From an uncultured Oribacterium sp. (GTDB lineage Bacteria; Bacillota; Clostridia; Lachnospirales; Lachnospiraceae): a DNA stretch of 59,796 nt. The notes beneath the pieces are model-generated. The model ran no database searches. It was not told the DNA's origin and saw only the letters and a program-made list of their open reading frames with translations. A program made the translations under genes and the position numbers. The DNA is taken from assembly GCA_946413525.1 (NCBI GenBank), contig CAMKKZ010000022.1:1-59796 (forward strand), in the 5' to 3' direction. Each line of letters starts with the position of its first letter. The first letter of the stretch is position 1. Positions 24,661-31,872 of the stretch are shown in pieces.

Positions 24661-26376
24661 ATGCGAAAGCCATTGCCCATCGGGGTGGAGTTTTTTGAAA
24701 AGATGAGAAGCAGAGGCTATTACTATGTGGATAAGACGCTTTTTATTAAAGAATTGATTGATAAAAAGGGGGAGGTAAATCTGTTCACAAGACCCAGACG
24801 CTTCGGGAAGACCCTTACCCTGGACATGCTCCGCTGCTTTTTTGAGGAGGGAAGGGAACCCTCGAATTTTGAGGGCCTTAAGATCATGGAGGAGGGGGAG
24901 AAATACACCTCGATGATGGGGAAGTACCCGGTGATCTTCCTGACGCTGAAGTCCGCGAAAACCGGGGAGGAGAGGTCCGCCTTCGAGGCCTTGAGAAATG
25001 AGATTGCCCGGGAATTTGACCGTCACGGGTATCTCCTGGACAGTGACGCACTGAGCGAAAAGGATAAGGCTGACTTCATTGGATTCCGGGACAGAAATCC
25101 GGAACCTGATAGATACAAGAACAGCCTGAACTTCCTCTGCGCCTGCATTAGAAAAGCCACGGGAAAGAACACCATCCTGCTCATCGATGAGTACGATGTG
25201 CCGCTGGAGAGCTCCTTTTACAGAGGCTATTATGAGCCTATGGTGGACTTTATACGGAGCCTTTTCGAGGGGGCGCTGAAGACCAATGACGCTCTGGAGT
25301 TTGCCGTCATTACCGGGTGCCTCAGGATTTCGAAGGAATCCATCTTCACGGGGCTTAACAACCTGAGCATCGTGTCCATAATGACGCCGGAATACGGGGA
25401 ATATTTCGGCTTCACGGATGAGGAGGTCCGGGACATCCTTTCCTATTATCAGCTTTCCGACAAGTATGAGGAGGTCCGGAACTGGTATAACGGCTATATC
25501 TTTGGAAACAGCAATGTGTACAACCCCTGGAGCACCATCATGTACCTCCGGGACCATATCGGTTCAAACCGGGATTATTTCCCGGTCTCCTACTGGGCCA
25601 ATACCAGTTCGAATTCCATCGTGCGGGACCTCGTCGAACGCGCCGACAGCGGGACGAAGGGGGAAATCGAGAGGCTCATCGAGGGAGGGAGCATAGAAAA
25701 GCCCGTGCATGAGGACATCACTTACGGGGAAATCTATCAGGGGCAGGACAATCTCTGGAATTTCCTTTTCTTTACGGGCTACCTTAAGAAGACGGCGGAA
25801 AGGTTTGATGAAAAAAGCAAGACTACCTATGTGACCATGACGATCCCGAACTGGGAGACGGAGTATATTTACAGACAGAAGATCATCAACTGGTTTGATC
25901 AGGAGGTCGTGAGGAAATCGGACCGGAGCGCCCTTTTTGAGAGCATGAAAAAAGGGGACGCGGAGGGCTTTGAGAAGGAAATCAACCGGCTGTTAGCGCC
26001 TTCCATAAGCTATATGGACAGTTATGAGAATTTTTATCATGGCTTCATGCTGGGCATCCTTTCCGGCCATGACGTGTATGCGGCAAAGAGCAACCGGGAA
26101 TCCGGAGAGGGAAGGAGCGACATCCTTATGACGACCGGGGACGTATTTGAAAAGGCCTTTGTCATAGAACTTAAGGCCGTGAAGCAGGTCGGCAGGAAGC
26201 CTGTCACCATGGAGATGATGGACCAGGCGGCGGAGAGGGCCATAAAGCAGATTGATGATCGTTCTTATGTGGACGCCCTCCTGGAGGAAGGGTACGGGAA
26301 CATAGGGAGATACGGCATCGCCTTCTTCAAAAAGAAGTGCAGGGTGCATTATAAGGATGGGTACGTCTCGAGCTGA
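24661..26376 (+). CDS. AAA-ATPase-like protein with PD-(D/E)XK domain, copy 2
   Basis: Same family as the gene at 20607, but clearly diverged. Seen: LPIGVEFFEKMRSRGYYYVD at 4-23, Walker A FTRPRRFGKT near 43-52, Walker B TILLIDEYDVPLE, and the C-terminal nuclease core SDILMTTGDVFEKAFVIEL followed by KAVKQ. GGAGGATAC precedes the ATG at 24661; an upstream ATG at 24568 lacks such a site. Function unknown. The 3' end starts a 72-bp tandem repeat. Confidence 0.86.
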   Translation: MRKPLPIGVEFFEKMRSRGYYYVDKTLFIKELIDKKGEVNLFTRPRRFGKTLTLDMLRCFFEEGREPSNFEGLKIMEEGEKYTSMMGKYPVIFLTLKSAKTGEERSAFEALRNEIAREFDRHGYLLDSDALSEKDKADFIGFRDRNPEPDRYKNSLNFLCACIRKATGKNTILLIDEYDVPLESSFYRGYYEPMVDFIRSLFEGALKTNDALEFAVITGCLRISKESIFTGLNNLSIVSIMTPEYGEYFGFTDEEVRDILSYYQLSDKYEEVRNWYNGYIFGNSNVYNPWSTIMYLRDHIGSNRDYFPVSYWANTSSNSIVRDLVERADSGTKGEIERLIEGGSIEKPVHEDITYGEIYQGQDNLWNFLFFTGYLKKTAERFDEKSKTTYVTMTIPNWETEYIYRQKIINWFDQEVVRKSDRSALFESMKKGDAEGFEKEINRLLAPSISYMDSYENFYHGFMLGILSGHDVYAAKSNRESGEGRSDILMTTGDVFEKAFVIELKAVKQVGRKPVTMEMMDQAAERAIKQIDDRSYVDALLEEGYGNIGRYGIAFFKKKCRVHYKDGYVSS

Positions 26377-26545
26377 TTGTCAGAACAAGGTGGAAAGAAG
26401 ACACCACGCTGCACAATCAGGAGGTGACTTTTGTGCATTTCGGGCTGATTGACGGAACAAACTGGAAAGGGAATGCCACGCTGCAAAACCAGGAGGTGGC
26501 TTTCGTACATTTTAGGCTGATTGCAGGGACAGGGTGGAAAGGGGT
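26372..26545. repeat. 72-bp tandem repeat starting at an ATPase gene stop
   Basis: GCTGATTG recurs at 26372, 26444 and 26516, spaced 72 bases, with shared CCACGCTGCA, CAGGAGGTG and TTTGTGCATTT-like stretches. The first unit holds the TGA stop (26374-26376). Confidence 0.92.
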
Positions 26546-26548
26546 GCC

Positions 26549-26604
26549 TGGGCTTTACTAAGTGGGCTTTACTAAGTGGGCTTTACTAAGTGGGCTTTAC
26601 TAAG
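26549..26604. repeat. 14-bp tandem repeat, four exact copies
   Basis: TGGGCTTTACTAAG is repeated four times without a change. It directly follows the 72-bp repeats and runs into the palindrome at 26602. Confidence 0.97.
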
Positions 26605-26630
26605 TATCTTGGACAATGTCCAAGATACTT
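26602..26630. terminator. Perfect palindrome, terminator or operator
   Basis: AAGTATCTTGGACA and its exact complement are separated by one base. It sits between the ATPase gene and the tRNA promoter. There is no long T-run, so an operator or bidirectional stem is equally possible. Confidence 0.5.
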
Positions 26631-26639
26631 ATTTAACTC

Positions 26640-26668
26640 TTGACAAACGTAATGATTTCTGTTAGAGT
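26640..26668 (+). promoter_or_regulatory. Promoter of tRNA-Glu
   Basis: TTGACA (26640-26645) and TAGAGT (26663-26668) are separated by 17 bases and lie about 50 bases before the tRNA. Confidence 0.7.
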
Positions 26669-26718
26669 ATAGCTGTTTGAGAGTTCGATTGGATTCACGA
26701 ACATTTAGTATATTTTAA

Positions 26719-26790
26719 GGCAGATTGGTCAAGAGGTTAAGACGCAGCCCTCTCACGGCTGAATCCCGGGTTCGATTCCCGGATCTGTCA
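26719..26790 (+). tRNA. tRNA-Glu (CUC)
   Basis: The 72-nt sequence folds as a cloverleaf: acceptor GGCAGAT/ATCTGTC with one G-U pair, D-arm with GGTCAAGAGGTTAA, anticodon stem CAGCC/GGCTG around loop CTCTCAC with anticodon CUC, and T-arm GGGTTCGATTCCC. The discriminator is A; CCA is not encoded. CUC reads the GAG codon for Glu. Confidence 0.95.
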
Positions 26791-26841
26791 TTTTGGAAGA
26801 CGAGTTGGACTCGTCTTCTTTTTTAATCATCGTATTATATT

Positions 26842-26957
26842 TCAATTCATTTTTGCATCATATTATATTTTCAATTCATTTTTGCATCATATTATATTTT
26901 CAATTCTTTTTTTCATTATATTTTATCTTCAATTCCTTTTTGTCTGTTTTTTCAATT
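26842..26957. repeat. 29-bp AT-rich tandem repeat
   Basis: TCAATTC-TTTTT units start at 26842, 26871, 26900 and 26929, spaced 29 bases; the first two are near-identical and the rest diverged. The rest of 26958-27201 is AT-rich; I see no gene in it. Confidence 0.85.
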
Positions 26958-27201
26958 CAATTTTCCTCAGTAATTTTCTCATCTATAGTAATCTATAGTA
27001 ATATATAACCTGTTAAAAGTAACAGTAATATGTATAAAATACTCCTCCTGACGCGGATGTGGAACGGTGAACGGTAATGATTCCATTATTCCAAACGTAA
27101 TATGCTTTAATCTTCTTAAATATTCTCATGTCCATAATTTTACGTTATATCTTCCGTTTGAAATCGGTATGCTTCCCACTCTTCCAATTCCATAATTCAC
27201 A

Positions 27202-27229
27202 TTGACTTTCCAAAACTTAAGGATATAAT
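27202..27229 (+). promoter_or_regulatory. Strong promoter of the leucine-attenuated operon
   Basis: TTGACT (27202-27207) and a consensus TATAAT (27224-27229) are separated by 16 bases, immediately upstream of the leader peptide. Confidence 0.85.
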
Positions 27230-27238
27230 CATATTATT

Positions 27239-27331
27239 ATGAAGAATAACAATTATATGATGAATAAACAGAATATTGGTCTTCTTTCTCTCCTGCTGAG
27301 CGCCCTTGCCCTTCGACTGGGACGCTTTTAA
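27239..27331 (+). CDS. Leucine-rich attenuation leader peptide
   Basis: A 30-codon reading frame (or 24 codons from the ATG at 27257, which leaves more room after the promoter). Its end reads LLSLLLSALALRLGRF, with eight Leu in thirteen residues, followed by TAA. Position between a strong promoter and an attenuator, upstream of a LeuA-like gene, identifies it as a leucine sensor: ribosomes stall at the Leu codons when charged tRNA-Leu is scarce. The peptide itself probably has no other role. Confidence 0.85.
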   Translation: MKNNNYMMNKQNIGLLSLLLSALALRLGRF

Positions 27332-27343
27332 ATCATGCGCGGG

Positions 27344-27429
27344 AAGAAACGATAAATGCAGGTATGCAATATTAAGAAAACGTTGATTGCATAAAAGGCT
27401 TCGTTTCTTAGGAAACGAGCCTTATTTTT
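27344..27429 (+). terminator. Transcription attenuator with competing antiterminator
   Basis: The terminator is AAGGCTTCGTTTC-TTAG-GAAACGAGCCTT (about 27395-27423) followed by a T-run. The segment AAGAAACGA (27344-27352), just after the leader stop, is the exact complement of TCGTTTCTT (27401-27409) in the terminator's left arm, so it can form an antiterminator. A further hairpin TATGCAAT/ATTGCATA lies between. This is the classical layout of amino-acid attenuation. Confidence 0.82.
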
Positions 27430-27435
27430 TTGCAC

Positions 27436-27521
27436 GGCAGCTGCGGACTACTCCCTGCGGGAGTCGCCAAATACGGCATCAGCTATGCCTGATGCGTAGC
27501 TGATGCATAGTTGATGCCTAC
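27436..27521. repeat. Multi-hairpin element related to the one in cas2
   Basis: Contains GCAGCTGC, an ACTCCCTGCGGGAGT hairpin, CGCCAAATACGG and CATCAGCTATGC-CTGATGC-TAGCTGATGC palindromes. The CGCCAAATACGG core and the following pattern are shared with 10620-10755. It lies between the attenuator and the LeuA-like gene, so it is in the transcribed leader. Confidence 0.7.
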
Positions 27522-27536
27522 TATTCAGGAGGGCTT

Positions 27537-28955
27537 ATGAAAGAAGTAAGAATCAGCGACATTACCATGAAACAGGGCGGGAAATCCAGGGCTCTGTCCC
27601 TGACCTTCAAGGAAAAGCTTGAGATGGCGAAGCTTTTGGACCGGCTGGGCGTGGATGTAATTGAGGCGGAGGGGATCGAGCAGACCAAGATCGACAGCCT
27701 CAGGATCAAGTCCATCGCCTCTTCCATCCGGCAATGCGTGCTGGCCGTGCCGGTCAGCCTGAACCGGGAAAGCGTAAGCATTACCTGGAAAGCGCTCCAG
27801 AACGCGAAATCCCCCCGCCTTCAGGTGCCTGCGGCGATCAGCCCCGCGCAGATGGAATACATACACCACCTGAAAGCCCCCGCCATGCTTACCGCCATCG
27901 AGGACACAGTCAGCGCCTGCAGGATGCTCACCGAAGATGTCGAATTCATTGCTGACGACGCGACAAGGAGCGACCCGGAATTCCTCTTTGAAGCCGTGCG
28001 GACCGCCCTGAGAGCCGGAGCGGGCACCATTACCATCTGCGACGCGGCAGGCACCATGCTTCCTCAGGAATTCACCACATTTCTGGAGAACCTCTACGGG
28101 AATGTCCCTGAGCTCAGGGACGCGGTGCTGGGAGTCTGCTGCTCCAATGACCTGGCCATGGCCGATGCCTGCGCCATTGCCGCCGTCATCAAGGGGGCAG
28201 GCGAGATCAAGGCGGCGGCCTACCCCGTCAGCATGATATCCCTTTCCAATATCGTAAAGGTGCTGAACACGAAGCAGGATCTGGTCAAGGCGAGCTGCCG
28301 GGCAGGAATGACGGAAATGAAACGCATTACCGACCAGATCAGGTGGATGTGCGAAACGGGACGGAGCAAAAAGAGCCCCTTCGACCAGGGCGTGGAGGAA
28401 GCCAACAATGATGTCACGCTGACCGCCCATGACGACCTTGTCGCCGTCATGAAGGAAGTGAGCCGGATGGGTTACGACCTCTCCGAGGAAGACGGAAAGA
28501 AGGTTTACGAGGCCTTCCTCCGTATCGCAAGGAAAAAGGAAGTGGTCAGCGCCAGGGAGCTGGAAAGGGTGATCGCCTCCGCCGCCTTGCAGGTTCCCCC
28601 CACGTATGTCGTAGACAGCTATGTCATCAATTCCGGCAATGTCCTGACTTCCACGGCACACCTCAAGATAAAGAAGAATGATGAGCTGCTTGAAAGCGTC
28701 ACTCTCGGGGACGGGCCCATCGACGCGTCCTTCCTCGCCATTGAAAAGATCGCGGGCCGGCATTATGAGCTGGATGATTTCCAGATCCAGACCGTTACCG
28801 AAGGGCGCGACGCCATGGGGGAAGCCCTCGTCAAGATAAGGCACGAGGGCAAGGTCTATTCCGGACGCGGCATCTCCACCGACATTATCGGCTCAAGCAT
28901 ACGCGCGTACATCAATGCTCTGAACAAAATTGTTTACGAGGAACAGGGCCAGTGA
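27537..28955 (+). CDS. LeuA-like HMGL-family protein with eroded active site
   Basis: Overall layout is that of 2-isopropylmalate/homocitrate synthases: an HMGL-like barrel (1-280), then a LeuA-type dimer domain (about 355-470) with STAHLKIKKNDELLESVTLG and GSSIRAYINALNKI. Key residues are missing: the usual DTTLRDGEQ reads ISDITMKQGGKS at 6-17, and the usual HxHND metal site reads VCCSNDLA near 199. It therefore probably does not do standard Claisen condensation, or binds metal differently. AGGAGGG precedes the ATG. Leucine-type attenuation upstream and a genuine LeuA at 40716 suggest a regulatory or changed role. Confidence 0.75.
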   Translation: MKEVRISDITMKQGGKSRALSLTFKEKLEMAKLLDRLGVDVIEAEGIEQTKIDSLRIKSIASSIRQCVLAVPVSLNRESVSITWKALQNAKSPRLQVPAAISPAQMEYIHHLKAPAMLTAIEDTVSACRMLTEDVEFIADDATRSDPEFLFEAVRTALRAGAGTITICDAAGTMLPQEFTTFLENLYGNVPELRDAVLGVCCSNDLAMADACAIAAVIKGAGEIKAAAYPVSMISLSNIVKVLNTKQDLVKASCRAGMTEMKRITDQIRWMCETGRSKKSPFDQGVEEANNDVTLTAHDDLVAVMKEVSRMGYDLSEEDGKKVYEAFLRIARKKEVVSARELERVIASAALQVPPTYVVDSYVINSGNVLTSTAHLKIKKNDELLESVTLGDGPIDASFLAIEKIAGRHYELDDFQIQTVTEGRDAMGEALVKIRHEGKVYSGRGISTDIIGSSIRAYINALNKIVYEEQGQ

Positions 28956-29020
28956 CAGGAGTTTTGAATTACAGCGGCCACAGGAACGGCAGACAAAGGA
29001 GGCCGCAAACAGGACGCCGA

Positions 29021-29113
29021 GTAATTATCCAGAATGCGGACAATGCGCGCAGCGCCTCTGAACGCGCGCATGAAGTCGCAAAGGCGTCTGAGAATAGGGT
29101 GCTGAATAGTTAC
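29021..29113. mobile_element. Degraded copy of the GTAACTATTCAG MITE
   Basis: The right end AGGGTGCTGAATAGTTAC (29096-29113) is identical to that of the intact MITE at 40389-40552, and GAATAGGGTG, AGCGCCTCTGAACGC and CAAAGGCG- pieces are shared. The left end GTAATTATCCAGAATGCGG is only similar. The internal palindrome is absent and no target duplication is visible. It fills the gap between the LeuA-like gene and the fusion gene. Confidence 0.8.
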
Positions 29114-29173
29114 CCGGAATTATCTTATTGCCTTGCGGGGCAAATCGGCTCAACAGAAAGGCTGGTAAAAACC

Positions 29174-31696
29174 ATGAAATTATCCTTTTCCACCAGGGGC
29201 TGGACTGAAATCGGCTGGGAAGAGCTGCAGAAAATAGCGACAGACCTGCATTTCAACGGCATCGAGGTTTATAACCTCCATCAGTCCGCGGAGTTCACTC
29301 AGCGTGGCGGCCCTTTCCATAAATACAGCATGCAGGCCACCGCCCGCGAGCTTCGGGAAAACAAGCTGGAAATCCCGATTCTTGACACTTCCATTGACAT
29401 AAGCCGCGAGGACGGCGGCATCGGGAATGCCGAGCGAAACGCCACAGACCGGGACGGCCTGCTTGAAACCGTAAAGGAACTGATTTACACGGCCAAAAAT
29501 ATGTCCATCCCCTACGTGAGCCTCAAGGCCCAGGAGGACAGGGAAGAAAAGGTCCGGGAGGCGCTTGACGATCTGGTGCCCTATGCCGAACAGTGCGGCA
29601 TTACCATCCTCCTGAAGACCTCCGGCATTTACGCGGATACGGCCCGGCTCCGGAAGCTGATGGACAGCTACGCCTGCGACCAACTGGCCGTGCTCTGGGA
29701 CATACACCATCCCTACAGGGACAAGGGGGAGGCCCCTTCGGAAACCATCCGGAACCTGGGTGCCTACGTGCGCCATGTCCATATGCGCGACTCCGATGAT
29801 GAAAACACCTATAACCTGATCGGCGAGGGAAGCATGCCCATTGATGACTTCATGCGCGCCCTGAGCTCCATCGATTATGACGGCTTCATTTCCCTCGAAT
29901 GGAAAAGGAACTGGATGGAGGACCTTACCGACCTCGAGATCATATTCGCCTATTTCGTGAACTACATGGGCCGTTACGAGGACACCCGAGGCAAGAAGCG
30001 CACCCGTTACCTGAACCACGACGGCACCGGGCAGTACATATGGAAGAAGGACGAGCTGATCAGCCTGACCTTCCCGGAGGTCCTGGACCGGGTGGTGGAG
30101 GAATTCCCGAACCAGTACGCCTTCAAGTACACGACCCTCGATTACACGAGGACCTATGAGGAATTCCGGGAGGACGTTGATAATTTCGCCAGAGCCCTGG
30201 TGTCCATGGGCGTGAAAGCCGGCACCAAGGTGGCCATCTGGGCTACCAATGTCCCCGCCTGGTACATTACCTTCTGGGCGACGACCAAGATCGGTGCCAT
30301 CCTCGTAACGGTGAACACGGCCTACAAGATTCACGAGGCGGAATACCTTTTCCGCCAGTCTGACACCCACACCCTGGTCATGATTGATAAGGCGCTGGAT
30401 TCGGATTACAGCCAGATCATCAATGAGCTTTGTCCGGAGATCGCCGGGAACCAGCCGGGGAAGCCGCTGCACTGCAAGGCCCTCCCCTTCCTCCGGAACG
30501 TCATTACCGTGGGCTTCCGCATGCCGGGCTGCCTGACCTTCGACGAGGCCCTGGCCCGGGCGGATTCCGTGCCTTATGAGGAGATTCGGAAGATGGCGTC
30601 GAATGTCCGGCCTGACGACGTCTGCAACATGCAGTACACCTCCGGGACCACCGGCTTCCCGAAGGGCGTCATGCTGACCCATTACAACGTGGTCAATAAC
30701 GGGAAATGCATCGGCGACCGGATGGGACTCTCCACGGCGGACCGCATGATGATACAGGTCCCCATGTTCCACTGCTTCGGCATGGTGCTTTCGATGACCT
30801 CCTCCATGACCCACGGCGCCACAATGTGCCCCATGCCCTACTTTTCGGCCAAGGCCTCCCTCGCCTGCATCCGGCAGGAGCGGATCACCTGCTTTAACGG
30901 TGTGCCCACGATGTTCATCGCGATGTTCAACCACGAGGATTATCGGAAGACGGACTTCTCCCATATGAGGACGGGGATCATGGCAGGCTCCGGCTGCCCG
31001 CCCGAGCTCATGCGCAGGGCGGCCCAGCCGGATGAAATGAACATGACCGGCATCGTCAGCGTCTACGGGCAGACGGAGTCCTCCCCGGGCAGCACCATGT
31101 CCGCCTGGACGGATCCTCTGGAGCTCCGCACGGAAACGGTGGGCTACGATTTCCCCCACGTCCACTGCAAGATCATCGATCCCGAGACCGGGCTTGAGGT
31201 AGCGGACGGCGTGAACGGGGAATTCTGCTCCAAGGGCTACAATACCATGAAGGGCTATTACAAGATGCCTGAGGAGACGAGGGATACCGTGGACTCCGAC
31301 GGCTGGCTCCACAGCGGCGACCTTGCCTGCCGGGACAAGGACGGAAATTACCGGATAACCGGGAGGCTCAAGGACATGATCATACGGGGGGGCGAGAACA
31401 TTTACCCGAAGGAAATCGAGGAATTCCTGCTGACCCATCCCCGGGTGCGGGATGCCGCGGTCATCGGCGTCCCGGACAAAAAATATGGCGAGGAGGCGAT
31501 GGCCTGCATCATCCTTTCCGAGGGGGAGCCGGTCACGGAGGCGGAAATGCGGGAATATACCGTTGCGAGGCTCGCAAGGCACAAGGTACCGAAGTACATC
31601 CGCTTCACCGACTCCTTCCCCATGAATGCGGCGGGAAAGATATTGAAATACAAAATGCGAGAAGAAGCCTGCAAGGAGCTGGGGATCAATTCCTGA
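29174..31696 (+). CDS. TIM-barrel / acyl-CoA synthetase fusion protein
   Basis: Two domains. Residues 1 to about 265 are a xylose-isomerase-like TIM barrel (PF01261) with metal-site candidates VLWDIHH, HVHMRD and ISLEWKR; the first expected Glu is a Lys in ILLKTSG. Residues about 285-840 are an AMP-forming acyl-CoA synthetase with YTSGTTGFPKG near 487, VYGQTESSPG, GRLKDMIIRGGENIYPKEI near 729 and the catalytic Lys region AAGKILKYK near 819. The frame is open back to a GTG at 28952, but that part is the MITE remnant, so I start at 29174. Likely in one operon with the LeuA-like gene. Substrate unknown. Confidence 0.83.
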   Translation: MKLSFSTRGWTEIGWEELQKIATDLHFNGIEVYNLHQSAEFTQRGGPFHKYSMQATARELRENKLEIPILDTSIDISREDGGIGNAERNATDRDGLLETVKELIYTAKNMSIPYVSLKAQEDREEKVREALDDLVPYAEQCGITILLKTSGIYADTARLRKLMDSYACDQLAVLWDIHHPYRDKGEAPSETIRNLGAYVRHVHMRDSDDENTYNLIGEGSMPIDDFMRALSSIDYDGFISLEWKRNWMEDLTDLEIIFAYFVNYMGRYEDTRGKKRTRYLNHDGTGQYIWKKDELISLTFPEVLDRVVEEFPNQYAFKYTTLDYTRTYEEFREDVDNFARALVSMGVKAGTKVAIWATNVPAWYITFWATTKIGAILVTVNTAYKIHEAEYLFRQSDTHTLVMIDKALDSDYSQIINELCPEIAGNQPGKPLHCKALPFLRNVITVGFRMPGCLTFDEALARADSVPYEEIRKMASNVRPDDVCNMQYTSGTTGFPKGVMLTHYNVVNNGKCIGDRMGLSTADRMMIQVPMFHCFGMVLSMTSSMTHGATMCPMPYFSAKASLACIRQERITCFNGVPTMFIAMFNHEDYRKTDFSHMRTGIMAGSGCPPELMRRAAQPDEMNMTGIVSVYGQTESSPGSTMSAWTDPLELRTETVGYDFPHVHCKIIDPETGLEVADGVNGEFCSKGYNTMKGYYKMPEETRDTVDSDGWLHSGDLACRDKDGNYRITGRLKDMIIRGGENIYPKEIEEFLLTHPRVRDAAVIGVPDKKYGEEAMACIILSEGEPVTEAEMREYTVARLARHKVPKYIRFTDSFPMNAAGKILKYKMREEACKELGINS

Positions 31697-31706
31697 AAGG
31701 CGGCAT

Positions 31707-31806
31707 AGATCTTCAGCTTAGATCTCTGGCTGGATTTCCAGCCTGGATCTTCGGCTTAGATCTCTGGCCTGGATCTTCGGCTTAGATCTCTGGCCTAGAT
31801 CTCTGA
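31707..31806. repeat. 26-bp tandem repeat before nifJ
   Basis: GGATCTTCGGCTTAGATCTCTGGCC-type units recur at 31745 and 31771, with diverged neighbours on both sides. The remaining gap up to nifJ holds only its ribosome binding site. Confidence 0.85.
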
Positions 31807-31872
31807 CATCCGCAGGTTTGGTATATCAGGAAGTCAGCGTGGCCAAAGGCCACTTGAATTAGGGAGAAATAA

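Noticed and set aside
28952..29173. N-terminal extension of the fusion protein from a GTG
   Set aside because: The extra 74 codons are the MITE remnant and a repeat piece; the TIM barrel begins at the ATG at 29174.
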